The notes beneath the pieces are model-generated. The model ran no database searches, was not told where the DNA came from, and saw only the letters and a list, made by a program, of their open reading frames with translations. This document shows positions 1-14,600 of a stretch of 64,000 nucleotides of DNA, one piece after another. Made by a program: the position numbers and the translations under genes. The stretch is from Conoideocrella luteorostrata. Lineage: Eukaryota; Ascomycota; Sordariomycetes; Hypocreales; Clavicipitaceae. Within the stretch, counting starts at the first letter, position 1; each line of letters opens with the position of its first letter. The DNA lies in the NCBI GenBank assembly GCA_032433595.1, contig JASWJB010000195.1, positions 18,899 through 82,898 on the forward strand. The letters run 5' to 3'.

Positions 1-3000
1 GAACGACTCCATGTCCTTTACTGACACAGACTTCCCCAAGATTCGCTTGTACACAGCGCGGCTGAAAAAGCAGTCAAGGAGTCGACCCTCGTACAGTGCC
101 TTCCCAATAATTCGACCAATAAATTTGAAGAACAGTAGGTGCTCTGGGTTCACTGCACTGAGCTTGTTTGGGTGGAAAGTGGTGCGATCTGAAGAAACTG
201 GAATGAAGAGCACGTAGTTAGGATCAAACATCTGTCGAGCGAGCACCTGGAACCACTCTCGAGTGACACCGCCTGCGTCAACACCCTCCTCGCCGTGGAA
301 TCGGATGTTAAGCTTGCCAAACTTCATTTCATCTCCAGTTTTGAAGTAGAGAGATCGAAACGAATCGTGAAAGACGTGGTCCCGCCGAACTGACAGTTGC
401 AAGGGAGGGTGTGATGGGCGACCATTTTGACTATTTCGTGAATGGACGCTGCGATTGAAGTAGTTGCGCTTGTTATCAAATTCCAGAACTTTCGGGTTCT
501 TAACCAATAGGGCAAAGGTTCCGGACATTAGTTTTGGATTGTTTCTCACCAACTCGTTGAGAATGCGTCGATGGTCCTCCGTAAACATGAAGAATAGACT
601 GGCAGTGCGAGATTCTGGTGGTGGGCTTGCAATGACCATCTCCTTGCTCATTTGGCTCTGGGACGCGTCATCGCCTGCAGTAGTATTCTTGCACACGACC
701 ATGAGGGATTCAATCAAAGGAAGTAAGATTGTAGCAACATTAAGCATATTCTCTCGCTCGCGAATGGCTTTCAGACAAGTGCTAAGCTTCTCCCACATGG
801 CGGAGAAGGTCGAGTTGTGGTACAGAGACGTAACTAGATTCTGCTTGTCATTTTCTTTGGACTGTTCACTCTCGCTGTCACCAACCTTCTTCCGTCCATC
901 GAAGAGATGATCTAGCGCAGTGAGAACTCGAAGAAGCTTGTTCTGTTCTGACGCTCCTGGAGAAAATTTGGCAAGGGCAACTCCTTGAATCTCGGTTCCA
1001 GAAGTAGCTTGCTCGATATGAGGTAGTAATTCATCTAGGTCTGAAACAATATTTTCACTCAAAAGCCGAGCTTGGTTCACAAGCTCTTGCCCGAAAACAG
1101 CCTTAGCGCCAGGGATAGCTGATAAGTTTTTGATTGTCGAAATGGTGTTCTGGAATGTCTTGGAGCTGCATTCTCTGGCAACAAATATCTTGATAACTAA
1201 GGTGAGATTTTGCGGCGGAATAACGGGCGGTTGCAGTTGTTTCGGCTTTTTGGACACACTGTCCGTCTTCTTTTCCGAGGGCCCTGCTTCGGTAACATTC
1301 TGCTCTTGTGCTTGTGCTTGTGCTTGTCCTGTAGATGTCTCGCCTGGAATGTCAGCGCCAGTTTGCTGCTCAGTGGTCTGGCCCTGCTCTCCTTCGGTTG
1401 GAGCAGTGGTAAGCTTGTCGGTTGGCTCCGTTTGTGGATCTTTGCGTTTTCGCTCGAGATTTAGCAAGGGCAGTGTGACACGATTGAGCAAATCGGCAAG
1501 ATGCGTCATCACGACGGAGCTCTCCGTAACAACCTCGCGATCCAGAAGAGTCAACAGAGAGTTAATGGCATATTTGTGAGCTTTGGAGTCCTTCGCTTTG
1601 CCTTTGCGGCTCAGAGCCTTTTTGAGTGTGGATCCCACGACCTCATGCTCGGTCAAAAATAGCCAAGGAATTTGGTGACTTTTAATGCAGAGATCCACGA
1701 GAAGATCCAAGCATTGCTGAACGATCAACAAGGGAGAGGTTTCCGAATTGGTTTGTTGGATATGCGCGCTCGTGGATCCCAAGTTTGTTAAGGTTTTCTT
1801 AAGACCCTGCGGCGTCTTCTGCTCGTTCTCTCGCTCCTTGTGCTTCCGGGCCTTGATCGAAAGCTGGCCAAAGCTGCGCTCTACGGCATTCATGTCTGTG
1901 CTCCCTTCTTGGAGAATTTGTAAAATTGTGCTGATCACCTCAAGGCGATTTTGGCGGTTCTCGCAGACATCGGCGAAGACACTGAACAAGTAACCTCGAA
2001 TAGAGCCATGTTGCGCAATGAACATTAACCGCACGAGTGTTGCAACTCCAGACTTATCCAGCATCTGCACCACAGTTCGTCGTTGAATCTTTTGCTCGCC
2101 CGATCTTTCACCAGGGGTTCGTGTCGGCGGCGCTCTGCCAGGGACGGCAATAGATCGTACGCGCTGATGCTGAGAGGGGGTTGCATGTTGTTGTTCCGCC
2201 AAAGCTCGGGCTTGAGCCGCCATCTCTGGTGTCAGCTGGTCCATGAGATCTTCACCTTGATCCAAAAGAACCTGTTCTCGGAGGGCAGGTGGGAAGGTCA
2301 GAAGGATGCTTGCGGCATCCATTTCACCTACGGGTGGTTGTCCGGAAGGGACGGTGGCTTGTCGACGGCTCTCCTCCCGATGTCGTCTACGTTCTTCCTG
2401 GCGTTCTTGCTGAGCTATCTCTAGCCGCAGCTCTTCTGGAAGAGCATCGAGGAATTCCTGGAACACTTCCGTTGACTCTCCAGTAGTAGCCTCCTCGCGT
2501 GCCTGTGACCGCCTTTCACTAACCGTCTGCGCAATTACCTCTTCTCTGAATTCCTCTGGCAGTGCGGCAAGGTACTCAGGATCAATGCCCAGCTCCGTCA
2601 CATCAACTTCTTCGCCCCTAATAGTTGTCATAACTCGCGGTTGATCGGTAGGAGCCGAAGTTGGCGTTTCTTGGACTGCATTCTCGGCTGCATCGGTAGG
2701 TTCAAACGATTCAATACCCTCCATGGCTCCTGCGTCAGTATTGTACTGCTCTGCTTCATCGTTTTCCAGGGATATAGATGCAATCAAGCGGTCACGGGAA
2801 GCTTGTTGGTGCCTGCGCCCCTCGCGTTCCTCAGCCTCTCTTTTCTCTTTGGCAGCTTTCTCCTCCGCAGCTTTAACTTCACGGGCCTTGAGCTCCTCCT
2901 GCTCTCGCTTCTTTCGTTCTTCCTCTGCTTGCCTTAGCACTTCAGCTTCTTTGGCTTTGATCTGCTTTTCGAGCTCAATAGCAGCGGGAGTGAGTAGAGC

Positions 3001-6000
3001 GCTGATGAGGTTGCAAAGCTTGGCTGCCTCAGCAAGGTGATTGGCCCCAAAAATCATTCTGGCTTCCTCCTGGTAACGATCCAACGTCGACTCTGGCGTG
3101 AAGGATACAGCTTGGTGTGGTTCTTGGGTCGCTGCATCCCGCCTGTGGTCTGCTCTTAACCATCGTGATGCTGCTGCTGGTTGTCCAATGTCTCTCGGGT
3201 CGCGTCTTTCGGGGCCCCCCGTAATGTGAAAGTGGAAGGCTTGCTGGCCATTTCCACTGCGACCCATCATGGGCAAAAACTCCATAAGCTCCCCCAGCAA
3301 ACCCATTGGTCCCTCTATGGTATGTCGACCACTACCGAGCAAGCCATGGGGGATTCTTAGATCCAAGGAATGTGTGTGTCCAGGGCGTGGAGAGGTTTCA
3401 TTGGCTTGATCTCCGCGACGCAGCAGTGGATTGAGGCCGTCCTCTCCATGTGACCGCGACGGGGTACGGTGGTTGCGAGAGAAGTAGCTACGGAAATCTG
3501 GTACCCGTGTAAGCAGACTAATATGACCAAGTGAATACGCATGTGCTTACCGAGGTGTTCGCGATGGCTGCTAGCTACAAAGCGGGTAGGGAATGATTCT
3601 CGATTGTCCATCCTGGTAAATACCGGACGGCGGTGATTCCCATCGAAGAACAGCAGCTGCCTGTGTCTTTCGTCCACGTCCGGATTCACGCTATCCCATC
3701 CCAGAGCTGGCATTGGGGGTAATTGATCGTCTAAGTCCATAAGGGTTAGCAATCAGAGAAATTGACCAGTCCAGAATGAGCACGCTGCGTGCGAATGGTA
3801 GGCTTGCCTGGATAATCATCATCATATATATACTCCTCATCTTCGACATCCTCTTCCTCATCGTCATCGTCTACTTTCATGCGTTAGCTCTTCAGCGTAT
3901 ATACCCTCAGAAAGGGGACAATTCCAACATACCGCCGTCGTCATGGTCATCTGGGAGATAGTGATCATCAAGACCCATATCTGGCTCGAATCCGCCGTCG
4001 TCGCCCATGATAGCTCTGGCCATGTTATCAAGCAAGTCGCTTTGTCCCATACCGTGAATATGAGCGTCCTCTATCTCTCGTGCTTGTGCTTCGTAATCTG
4101 GGACATCTTCCTCAGGATCGTCGTCCCCTTCAACATCGCTTTCGCTTTCCCAACCCGAATCCCCGTCTTCTTCAAGATGGTTACCTTCTTCATCAACAAT
4201 CTCTACACGGTCCTCGACATCTTCCATATCAGCAGAGTCCATGTCGTCATCTTCGTCATCCTCGCTATCGTCCTCGTCGTCTTCTTCGTCATCCATGATA
4301 ACTTCAACGACCCCGGGCTCGCCATGAAGGCCTTCGATGTCTCCCATGCCGCTCAGCTCCTCATCTTCATCACTAATGTCATCTTCACCGTCAGACATAT
4401 CATCCTCACCATAGTCCATCTCGTCATCATCGTACTCATCCCCATACATGTCCTCATCATCATCGTCGTCACCCTCGTCAGATTCGTTATCCCCTCTAGG
4501 TTCTAGCATACCCAAGGCCGAGTTGCGATACAGATCCGGCGTCTCTTCTCTGTCGTCATCATCCACGTCAGAAAGAGATGACGACGATGCAAATTCTTCG
4601 TCGCTGTTGTCGCCAGCAGGATCAGCAGGAAGAATACTGGAGTGGCTTAACTCTTTCGCAGTGCCAGTAAGAACTCGTAAAACGCGAAGAATATACTTAA
4701 TAGCACGCTTCACACCAGGATAGTTGAGACTAATCTCAGCAATTGACGACGTCAATTTCTCGACATAGCCCTTTTCATACATCAGCCGACGTAATTGCGC
4801 CTGTGAACGGGACTGGAGATTGTCACTGCCCCTCGCATTTGGATTTTGTTCCCTATCTCTCTCTCCAATCATGTGGTTCATCAATTCAGCCAGGCACTGC
4901 ATCCGAGAGTAGCGAATCTCCAGAGATTCATCTGTCAAAGGCGCTTTTTCATATGCTTTAAGCACAGTGTCCAAGACGAATTTTCGAACAAAAAGTAGAT
5001 CAGGTTCGTCATCGTAGGAAAATCTATCAGCTCCGCTATCTGTGAACTTCTCGTTTGTCTTTGACACAAGCGCGACCAAGACCTTTTGGGTGAGCGAGGA
5101 GGTTGCAGCCCTCTTCTTTGAAGCGACATTATCCGCGGTGCCATTGAGGTTACCTTGGCAGAGCAAGTCATAGATCAAGTAGTTCAAAATACTGGTTCGC
5201 GGCTTGATGGGTGTGGTAGTTGAAAGTGGCGGCGCACTACGCTTAAAGTTGATGAATTCAACTTTGGTTCGTGTGTAGCTTTGAAGGAGCTCGGCCAAAC
5301 AGTTGAGCAAGAAGCATCTATAAACGAATATAGGGTGTTCTTCGGCCTTGAACACTGGCTTAGGTGATTTCTTGTCCTTCCCATCAGTTGTTGAAACATC
5401 CTTTGGACTCGCATCTTCCGAGTCTGTGACTACTGCACCATCTGTGTCGGATGTGGTAACAGGGGGCTCCTTGTCGTCCACTTCGCGATAGTTGACTAAC
5501 TCACATAGCAAGAAGTGAATGACACCATCTGGATTCTCCACAACTGGTCGCTTCACATCGTGATGCGGTTTTGGAGCGTCAGCCATTTCTGTGTCTGCTG
5601 GCTCCGTAGATGGCTTTATAGGTTCGGCATCAGATTGCTCGTTAGGCTGCTTCGGTCCTTCAGCCTTGGTGTTGTCTTGTTCCTCCTCCTTCCACGTCAG
5701 GGGCTGTGGTCTGATTGTATCTCCCGATGAGGTATTCCATCTCGTGAAGCGGAGGAGTTCGTTAGTCACTTCAGCGAACAAGTCTGGAGCGCGAAGAGCG
5801 ACGGGAGCCATCGTCCTTAAAAGCGATGGCACGTCAGGATGATGACCCCGGTGGTTCCGCTGCTGGCTAGCGAAATCTGAGCGTAGCTCTGCACGCATAA
5901 TATGCTTGACAATTTCCTCATCTTCGACAACGTGTCGCAATATTGTAATCATGTACGCGGTGAGCCTTGTTTGCTTAAGACGCTCGGATCCCGAACCAGA

Positions 6001-9000
6001 TAGCTGCTTAGCCATCAAAAATAGGCGCTGTAGGTTCTTCTTCTCGCCTACTAGTTTCGCCAAGGTCCGCTTTCGCGTCAGGATGACAAGGACCCGTAGC
6101 ACCGCGGTGGCGAGAATTTCTTCCTTGCCAATTCGAGGGAGTAAATCCAGCAATGATTCCAAAATTCTACCACGGTTATCATCTCCGACCAGAGGCAATC
6201 CTACCCGCACGATTGGTTCAACAAACGGGTCCTCGACGGATTTTGGTGGCGTCCACTGTGCCGCAACGGGGCGTTCATCGTGACAGAGTAGTACCTCCAG
6301 TACCAGAAGGATGTAAGGAATCCAAGGAGGTAGCTCATCGGTCGAGGAAGTAAGAGGCACCTTCAAGAACCCTACATACTCGTCTACCTTATCAGCGAGT
6401 GTTTCTGTATTATGCTCAAAAAAACTTTCTTGTTGAAGTAGTAGAGCCAGCAGATGAGCATACGCAGCAATACATTTCCCGTTTCGCCTCTTCTCCTCTT
6501 CATCAAGGGCAAGGGAAGAGAGTGCGAAAGTTAGAGTGGAAGCAACTTCCTCCTGTGCTTCCTTGTTCTGCCTTCGTAAGACAATCGCTGATACTAGATC
6601 CGAGACATCGATGGCTGTCTCGGGATGAGCTCGGATGACATCCAGGCATTGGTCGATTAGATTGGTACGGATCTTGGAACGCATGTTGTCCAGCTCTTCC
6701 TTGATAACGGCAAACTGAGCACCGAGGTCCTTGTCAGCCGGTTCATCCTTTGCAGTGGATGATGTCCCGGCCGCGTTGTCGGCTGGCATGGAGGTAGAGC
6801 CGTCGTCGCCTTGATTGTTATCGATCTGGCGCTCGACATACTCCACTATGTTATCGGTGGGTGGCAACTCAGGCAATGCATTCAAGCCTATCGGATCTGT
6901 TTCAACAGCAGTAGCAGCGGTGCTCGCAGGCTCCTCTTGGTCGTCTGATGAGTCATCTTTTAAGGCAGAGACATCAGCATCCTCGTCGGGAATTGGATTT
7001 CGTGGCCCCGCAAGACCATCTGCGTGAGCGCGGCAATATTCAACAGCTGCGTTGTTGTCTCCGTAGGCTCTGTACACTGCTTCGTGAACAAGTTGCTCAT
7101 CATAGTCCAAGCTTGATGTATCATCCACAATACTTCGAAAAGGAGACCAGGCGAACCTGGCATTGGTATATCTGAAAAGATTGAATTTTGCCTTGTTGTC
7201 TGAGAGTGCAGTCTGAGGCTCGTTTTCAGCAGCACAGACAGTTTTGAGAATGTCGAGAAGCCTCTTTACAGTTGCATCTAAAACTTTTTCAATCAAGTTG
7301 GACGTCCACAGCTCCATAATAGCTGGAAGTATCGCGGCGCGAAATTCAACAACAAGTTGCTGGTACACGGTCGGGTTGTTCTGCGGCCGGTCTACTTGCC
7401 GCTGAAGGCTGAAATAATTGCAGGTCTCCGACAGATATTTGCCATTTACGAGGACGTTATAAAGATCGAGCACTTTTTTAAGACCGAATCCCGCGACTTT
7501 CGCTCTCGACGACTCGTCCGAACTGCTGTCCATGTCCTGCGTCACAGAAGATGCAAAGACCTTGAGCATATTGTTGAGTACATCCAGACCGCCTTGCTCT
7601 TTGAAAGCAAGAAGAACTGGCATAATGATTTGCACGCTTGTAGGCCTGTCACTTTGCCGAGAATGGGGATGATCAATCAGCATCTCGTGAATAGTATGGA
7701 GCATAATAATCCAGTAATGAAAATCTTTGGAAGTCGGCTCAGGCTGGGCAACGGACGGGCCGAGGTGTGATAGGACAGTGTCAGCTAGCGCCATTGCAAT
7801 TTCTAGCTGCCTCAAACGAGGGTATGGGTCAAGATGGAACGGTTCTCGCCTGGGAAGTAGGGCTTTTCCCAAAGACTGGAATAGAGGGAATGATGTTGGG
7901 ATCATGGGATGCAGTAGCGTACGAAGAATCTCGTAGTTCAAGAAACGAGGACTAGATCGCTCTTGTTCTGTAGGCTGAACCGGGGCAGACGTATCAGTGC
8001 CTCCAGAAGAGTTCCAGCTGCCACTGGCATTGTTCAATACGTCTGGCAGGGAAGTTTCGGCTCCTCTTGCCCCGTCTCGGCCGTCTGCTATATTGGGCTC
8101 CCCTTGGACGCCTTGTCTACGCAAAGACCAGTGCTGTGGAACAATGGAGAGTTCGCCCGCCTCTTCCGCGAGCACACCACGCAGCAGAGGCCCAATAGAT
8201 TTTATCAGCGTCAGATAGTAATCATAGACATTGACCGGGTAGAATTGCAAAACATTGGCCCTAGATGCCGTGAAACAGTCAGATATTATTTTGATGAACG
8301 TTTGCGCATTCAACAGTGCTTTGACCTTCTGTGTCGCCTTCAGTACGAGACCAGCTGCCTCAGGGTCATCGTTCCAACTGGAGAGGTCCGCTGCCAGGAA
8401 GGCCTGAAAGTACGGAGGAAGAGCTTCGGTTTTCGCAGCCAATGGCTTTAAAATGTCCACATTTGATTGGGCGCGGCGCAAGAGGGAAGGTAACCCTCGA
8501 ACTGGAGAATACTCGATCAACTGAGCGACGACCTGATTCAAAACTCTAGAAGCAGCTGAGTCTCCAAACGCCGCATCAAGACTCGGTGATTCACATAAAT
8601 CAAGAAGGATTTCAATGCCACCCCCCTTGACAAAGTTGGCTTTAAGGAGAGAGTTGGACAGATATCCAGTCAGAAAGTTGGCTAGAGCATGTATGTATGG
8701 AGTGAGTGATTGTGGTGGGGCTACTTTCTCATGTTTCCCCTTCTTCGATTCCCCGGCTGGAACCTCATCGGTCATGTCGACATCCGCTTCTTCATCGTTC
8801 TCGTTCGAATCAGATGCATATCTCTCGGTTGACATAGCCATAAAATGCTCATGCGGATGAACGGTGACAGTCTTTCCTTCAGAGGTCACATAAAGTCTTG
8901 CACCCCAATCTGACTCAATCCCTCTCTCAATTCCGAGCCATCGCACTCGGGCAACCATATCAATGACAGCATTAGAAATAGAAGTACGAAGCGGCGGGTG

Positions 9001-11653
9001 GTGGCGAGCAAGCTCGTCAAAGTTGGCGCCAACGTTGCTCGCGATTTCATTATCCGCCTCCATCGAAGACACGTGCGGCGAGCTCTCGAAAATTTCAAGA
9101 AAGCTGTCAAACGCTTTGGAGGCTACAACCATTTTCATGCCAACTGCGTTTAGACAAATAGAATTCAAGACCTGTGGTACAATATTGATGGCTTCTGACG
9201 ATGCCAGAATGCCCTGAGCCGGTTTACTTTGTCGGGTTTTTCGGATCTCATCATCGGGCGGGGGATGAGGGAGACCATCGTCGTCGGTGAATGACGCCAC
9301 TACAGAACTGTCCGGAGACTCAGCGTTGTTTTCTTCCTGCTGTGGTTCACTCTGTTTTAGTTCTGATCCCTGTTGCTCTTCTAGTACTGGTCTTCCAGTA
9401 ATAGCCTCAAGATACGTCTTTATCATGCCCGACTCTGATATGGCTGCGAAACTTGTCGGGTCATTGTTGATGAAATCGCTCAAAATGGTGACTGAGTGCG
9501 TCCACACCACAGACCCAAAGCTCTGTTTGTTTGCCATGATCTCACGCAAGCTTTGGAGCAAGTCAGACTTTTCGGCCAGATTCCTGAGTAGACGATCCGT
9601 GTTGCCACCGTAGCTGTATGAATTTGTCATGATGTGGTGTACAAACTTCAGCAACCATTTCAATGTTTGCTGTTGGTAGTAAGGAATCTCATAGTCAACA
9701 GCAGCCGACTGCTGATCAGTGTGTACGCTTTTGGATGACTGTAATGAATCTTGGGCCTCCGTAACTGCGTCTACCAGGAGCCGAGCAACTGCATCAAGGC
9801 CATTGGCGTTGAAGAAAGACGTGAACGCATTTTGATAGGTCCATATAAGTCCATCCAAAAATGCCAGTACCATAGAATGGTGTCTTTGAGCAACATGAGA
9901 TCGGATATTAAGTATTTCGACCAAAATATCCATCAGACCAGCTGAGACCATCTCACTTCCAACACGCGTTGACATGGAAAGATGAAGTGTCAGAGAAAAC
10001 AGGTTATTGCGCCAATCATCCTCTTCGGTTGACTGGTCGCTAGCATCGGCGGCATCGTCAACTTGCATGCCTGCTACAGCCTTCCTAATGACGTAGAGTA
10101 AAATGCCGTGATTGACATTTGCATTCAATGCAGACAAGACATCCTGGCATTTCGAATTGAAGCCAGATATAGCTTCTAGTAATGCCAAGGCAAACGTCTG
10201 CACCCAAAGAGGAATATTGGAATTGCCATCAGCGGAAGGATGGATAAGTTCTGCAAGTTGATATACCACCTGGTATCTCCTAGTTTCATCAATGTCGTGT
10301 CGAAGAATTTTGTCTACAAAATTTGATTCTGTGTGGATATACGCCAAGTTTGTAATAGCAAGCAACCGAGTCGCTAGCATTTTTTGGCGAGACTCCAAGG
10401 ATTCCATGAATGCCTTCGCAACTCGCAATCGATGAAAGACCTCATATCGTGCCACTGATGGCATATCGGCAGGACATCGCGCAAGAAGTTCATAGATGGG
10501 TGTGGTCGCGATAACCGACTTGGGTAAATCGAACGACTTCTGTCCCGGCGTGCCATGTTCATCAGCAATAGCTGGCGTTCGAGGGAGAATTGGAGACGAG
10601 TCGTCTGTAGCAGCATTTCTGGACCGAGGGGTGTGGTGCTGGCTACCGACGGTATGGCTACGCCGAAGAGGAGTCGGGGTCGATGGTGCGGACGTACGAC
10701 CAGGCTCATTTAGCACATCGACGATGGAAGGGCTAACCTGAGGGTAGTAGAGCACCTTGACGTCGCTCCAACCCTGCCAACGCAAGTCGTCACAAGTCGC
10801 AATGGCAACCAAGTCGTTAGCATGTGTCGGTGTTGAGCTTCTACCAGCATTTCCGTGTCCCTTCTCCTTTCCCTTGGCTGAGGCTGGGGTCGTGGAAGGA
10901 GTAGCATCGGCCAGACTGATTATCGGCGTCTTGACAAAGGGCAGAGCGATTTGCTGGACGCGTTCAAGGTCGATGTTGTAGTGATTCGCCAGCAAGGCAG
11001 AGCTAATTTGCCTGGAAGGGCTGGATATTCGTTTGACAGATGCTTGATATCTTTGGGCCAACTCGGAGCCAACTTCCAGAGTAGAAATTAAAACCGACGA
11101 GCATGTGCTATTGAGAAGGTCATTGAGATGTGCGCTACTCGCATAGATGCTGCGGTTCCCGCAATGCTCCAATAGCATACGAGTAAATCGTAAAACACCT
11201 TCTATTAGTACTCGGTCGCCATCCTCCGGAAAGCCGTGTTCACAGAGCTCATTTTTGTTCCACTGTCTCTCGCTGTTGAACGTAGAACTCTTGATATGAT
11301 TGAGAAGAGCATCCAAGCTGAAATCGCGCTGTTGCGGACCTTCATTGAGATTATACGTCTTACAGAAATGCTCCAGAATGTTGTCGAATCGGTTTAAAAG
11401 TGGTATCCAGTGATACAGATCGCCACGCCCAAAGGGCCATCTAGATGGGAAAGACGACAGATGTTTCGGCAAAGATGGCAGATCGATCGTGGACGCAGTT
11501 TCGACGTAACTCTTCAGCCAAGGAGACTAAGAGCCGGTAAAGTTAGTATGAAAACTGGCAAGAAAAGTTACGTTGATGCTAAGATGCGGTCAGTTTGTAA
11601 AGTACCTGGGTCTCTTTGTGCTTGGACTGCATCGTCTTCGTGATTTTGCCCAT
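1..11653 (-). CDS. TOM1: TOM1/HUWE1-type HECT E3 ubiquitin-protein ligase, C-terminus beyond the window
   Basis: Giant HECT-type E3 ligase that ubiquitinates substrates such as excess histones and ribosomal proteins (family knowledge). I read five exons: 11653-11606, 11526-3933, 3870-3808, 3730-3551 and 3497 to the edge; all phases agree and give 3794 visible residues. The start MGKITKTMQSKHKETQ is followed by an 80-bp intron. The N-terminal third is the helical DUF908/DUF913-type region (roughly residues 90-800). A very acidic Asp/Glu tract spans about residues 2360-2510 (nt 4050-4500). Three UBM-like repeats follow at about 2930-3030 (cores LPEEFREE, LPEELRLE, FPPALREQ). HECT begins near residue 3670 (GEEGVDAGGVTREWF). 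The window ends inside the HECT domain, so the catalytic cysteine is not visible. The intron at 3731-3807 uses a GC donor. Confidence 0.96.
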
Positions 11654-14600
11654 TTTGAAGAGAGGGCGGCAGAGCCGCAGAAATGACGGCAAGCACCCCC
11701 CTCCACTACAGTCCGGCTACCTGCCAAGGCAACAACGCAGCTAGGAAATGGCGGAGTGTCCTTGGACGTACAGCTCCTATCGCCTCGATCAGAAGGACTT
11801 GATCACTGCAGTGGTCTGCCCTGAAATAATACGATAAGTTGCTCTTCCAAGTCTCTCGGGTGGGGGAGAGGTAGGGAAAAGGCTGCGCCGAAGCGAGGGG
11901 CCGACCAAGGTACAGAAGCTGAACCGACTGCCGGCTTAACAGGAACTTGTCAGCGGTTGTTTGCGTCTGAGCTGATTGTAGGAAAGAACGGACAGTGGTC
12001 ACAAAGGTGTTGTTTGCAAGCTTGCGGTTCAGTCGTCTGACAAATAAAGCTTCAGAGAGCGGGCACTAGGACGTGTGCAGGTCGTCCCAGAACAGCTTCC
12101 CCGAAGAGTCAAATAGTAAAGATATAGGCACAACAATAGGTGTCACTGTCAGTTGCTGAGTTTCTAACGACACAAAGATGCTTCTCCGCGATGCAAAGGG
12201 ATGTGGCGGAGGGTTGAGTAGAAAGTTGTGATGTTGGGAGTGAAAAGACGGAGAGTTCTTACAGACGTCAAAACGTCAGGTTCAGCATAGAAAGCAGGTG
12301 GGCCTTTGGGTAACTAGTTGGTTAATGGCGTGCAAAAAGCAGTCAGTAGTGGGTCCCAAGTGAGAGAGGTCGACTGGTGCGAAGAGGGGCCAAACTTGCT
12401 GAGCTTCAAGGCAACGATAGGCAATCTAGTGGACGGCCAGCACTAGAGCTAGAAGCATCTGGTCTCTCCTGCACCAAGCTCCGAACTACGGGGCGCCGCC
12501 GACGTGGGTCATCAGGTGGGAAAGTGATGTCAGGAATAGAGGTTGACCTTTCAACTCTGTCAACTCTGTCCACGATGTTAGTAGCAAAAAAGGCCCTGTC
12601 CTCCATTCATCATTCACGAGGCATACCTTCTCCAGACCTCACTACTGCGATGCTAATCACGGTACGGAGTACAGGCTAGATCATCATCACAGTATCCTGT
12701 TCGAGTTCCCACTGTGGTAAAGCTTTCGAATAGTACAGAGTCAGGCAAAGCCGCCGTCCACATGAACTTTATGTGCTACCAGACTTTGACGCTTGTTCCA
12801 CCATAACTGATGATTAAGACGACGAGCCACGCCTCATTCAGCCGAAGAATTTCCACGCTTGTGCCAGCCTGAACTTTACCGATCGTCTTACTTTTAATTA
12901 TAGTTCTAATTGTTGTGCAATATCATGTGCTATAGAGCCTTCCCGAAACATTTTTGCTCAATCAGTTGGTCGCACAGTTTAAAGCGCGCATTCATGACAT
13001 TGATATAGTCTTGAAGGTCATCAGAGGGCTTTTGTCTGCCTTTCGCTCGAAGTGACAATAATCGTAATAGCTCGTGGGCGGGAAGCAGACAAATGGACGT
13101 CAGCTTTCAACTTTGCATCTGGAATTGACGACTAATATGATCCGTCCCGCAACTAGAATCTCCCCGTAACCATCCCATCACCTCTTCCACTGGCTCCCGT
13201 CCAGCCGACCCGTCCAGCCGACAAGTAGGGACTCTGTAGAAGACAGTTCAACGTCTATCAGTCAGTGTATGTCTCCGGTTGGCAGCATCAACAAATGAGG
13301 GGTTATATTCATCCCTCGAACAATTTCCTGTTGCCTCGCATCCATTCTCTTCTTTATATGTGCCGCCAATATTTGCCGACCTTCGACTCCGTCCAGTCAG
13401 TAGATAGACCAGAACTAGTAATCTGTGTGCCGGCATCCTACCCTGCAGGTTTCAAAGATACTCAATTACGAGATATCTGCATACTCGCGTGATGGGACCA
13501 GGCGAAGGCATGTCTGATTTTTCAATGGGTATGGTGGGATTTAGACGTATTAGCACCTAGCTGCTTGTCGATAAACCCGCTCTTGCCAATCTATTTGTTG
13601 CGATATGGCCTCTATCTGGGTCAGAAGCAGTGATACAAAGTTGGTCCTTTTGGATGCAGTGAACTAAACATTACGCGTTCGCATGATACACGACATTATA
13701 ATCATAGCAGCTATATTAGGGCAAGAGTTCTGGGATACGGGGTAGACTAAGCCAAGCAATGCAAGTCAAGTAGCGTCTGTGATGAAAAGATCTTCAGCGG
13801 CGAACAACTAAATTCTTCTGGCATGCTCAAAACCGAGCGTTGAATGAGGCAACTCGCAACAAAATCGCCGGCGGACGCTCCGGACTATCCAATGAGAAGC
13901 CGTCAGGGGTGACATTGTCATTTCTAGAGTAAATTTTTTTTTTTGTTTTGGTTATAACTGGGAAAGCTGTTACCCTGACTTGCCATGGGAAGGTGGTTCG
14001 TGCCGAGCTTTCCTCCCATGCGGAAAAGAAGAACCCACAGCGAAGCTACAGCACAAGCCATATTAACTTACTTGTGGTCAGAGGCTGTGCATTGTCAATC
14101 GGGCAGTGTAGGAGCACTCGTAAATTCGGCCAAGTCCACGAACGCGTTTGTTTCCTAGGGAAGACGGACGCCAAACAAAGAGGAATTGGTGGCTCTTTGC
14201 GACCGCGTTCTATGGAGCGGACGATAAGATTTTAACACACTATCAAGCCCAAGGTTTTGACTACTAGAAAGTGTTTATGAGACATTTGGGGACACGGCAC
14301 GCAACACGTCGGACAAAGACGGTCAACCAAGGAAACAGAGACCGACCAACTTAAAAAAAAAGGGCTGACAGGGAACGTGAGGCGGCAAAGCGGTCGATTC
14401 GCGTAGGTGGGAATGCCAGTGCAGCTTATAAGTACTCAGGCAGGACAGTCATCTCGTTGTGGCGGCCTGGACTTGCACCTAATGGTGTTACATTCCAAAA
14501 GAACATAGAAGTGGTGGTGTCTTCGACTCACATGCGATTGCCCTTGCTTTCCCAACTAATGTATGCAGATTTCTAACCATCCCCTACTTGCAGGTTGTTG

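Noticed and set aside
3943..4506. 187-codon hydrophobic plus-strand ORF
   Set aside because: Antisense shadow of the Asp/Glu-rich tract of TOM1, where GAT/GAA repeats give Ile/Val/Phe on the other strand.
12680..12725. tRNA-like B box (GTTCGAGTTCCC)
   Set aside because: No matching A box or acceptor stem upstream; no cloverleaf can be drawn.
13948..14235. 95-codon ORF in the long spacer
   Set aside because: Composition looks random, no family, no splice or promoter context.
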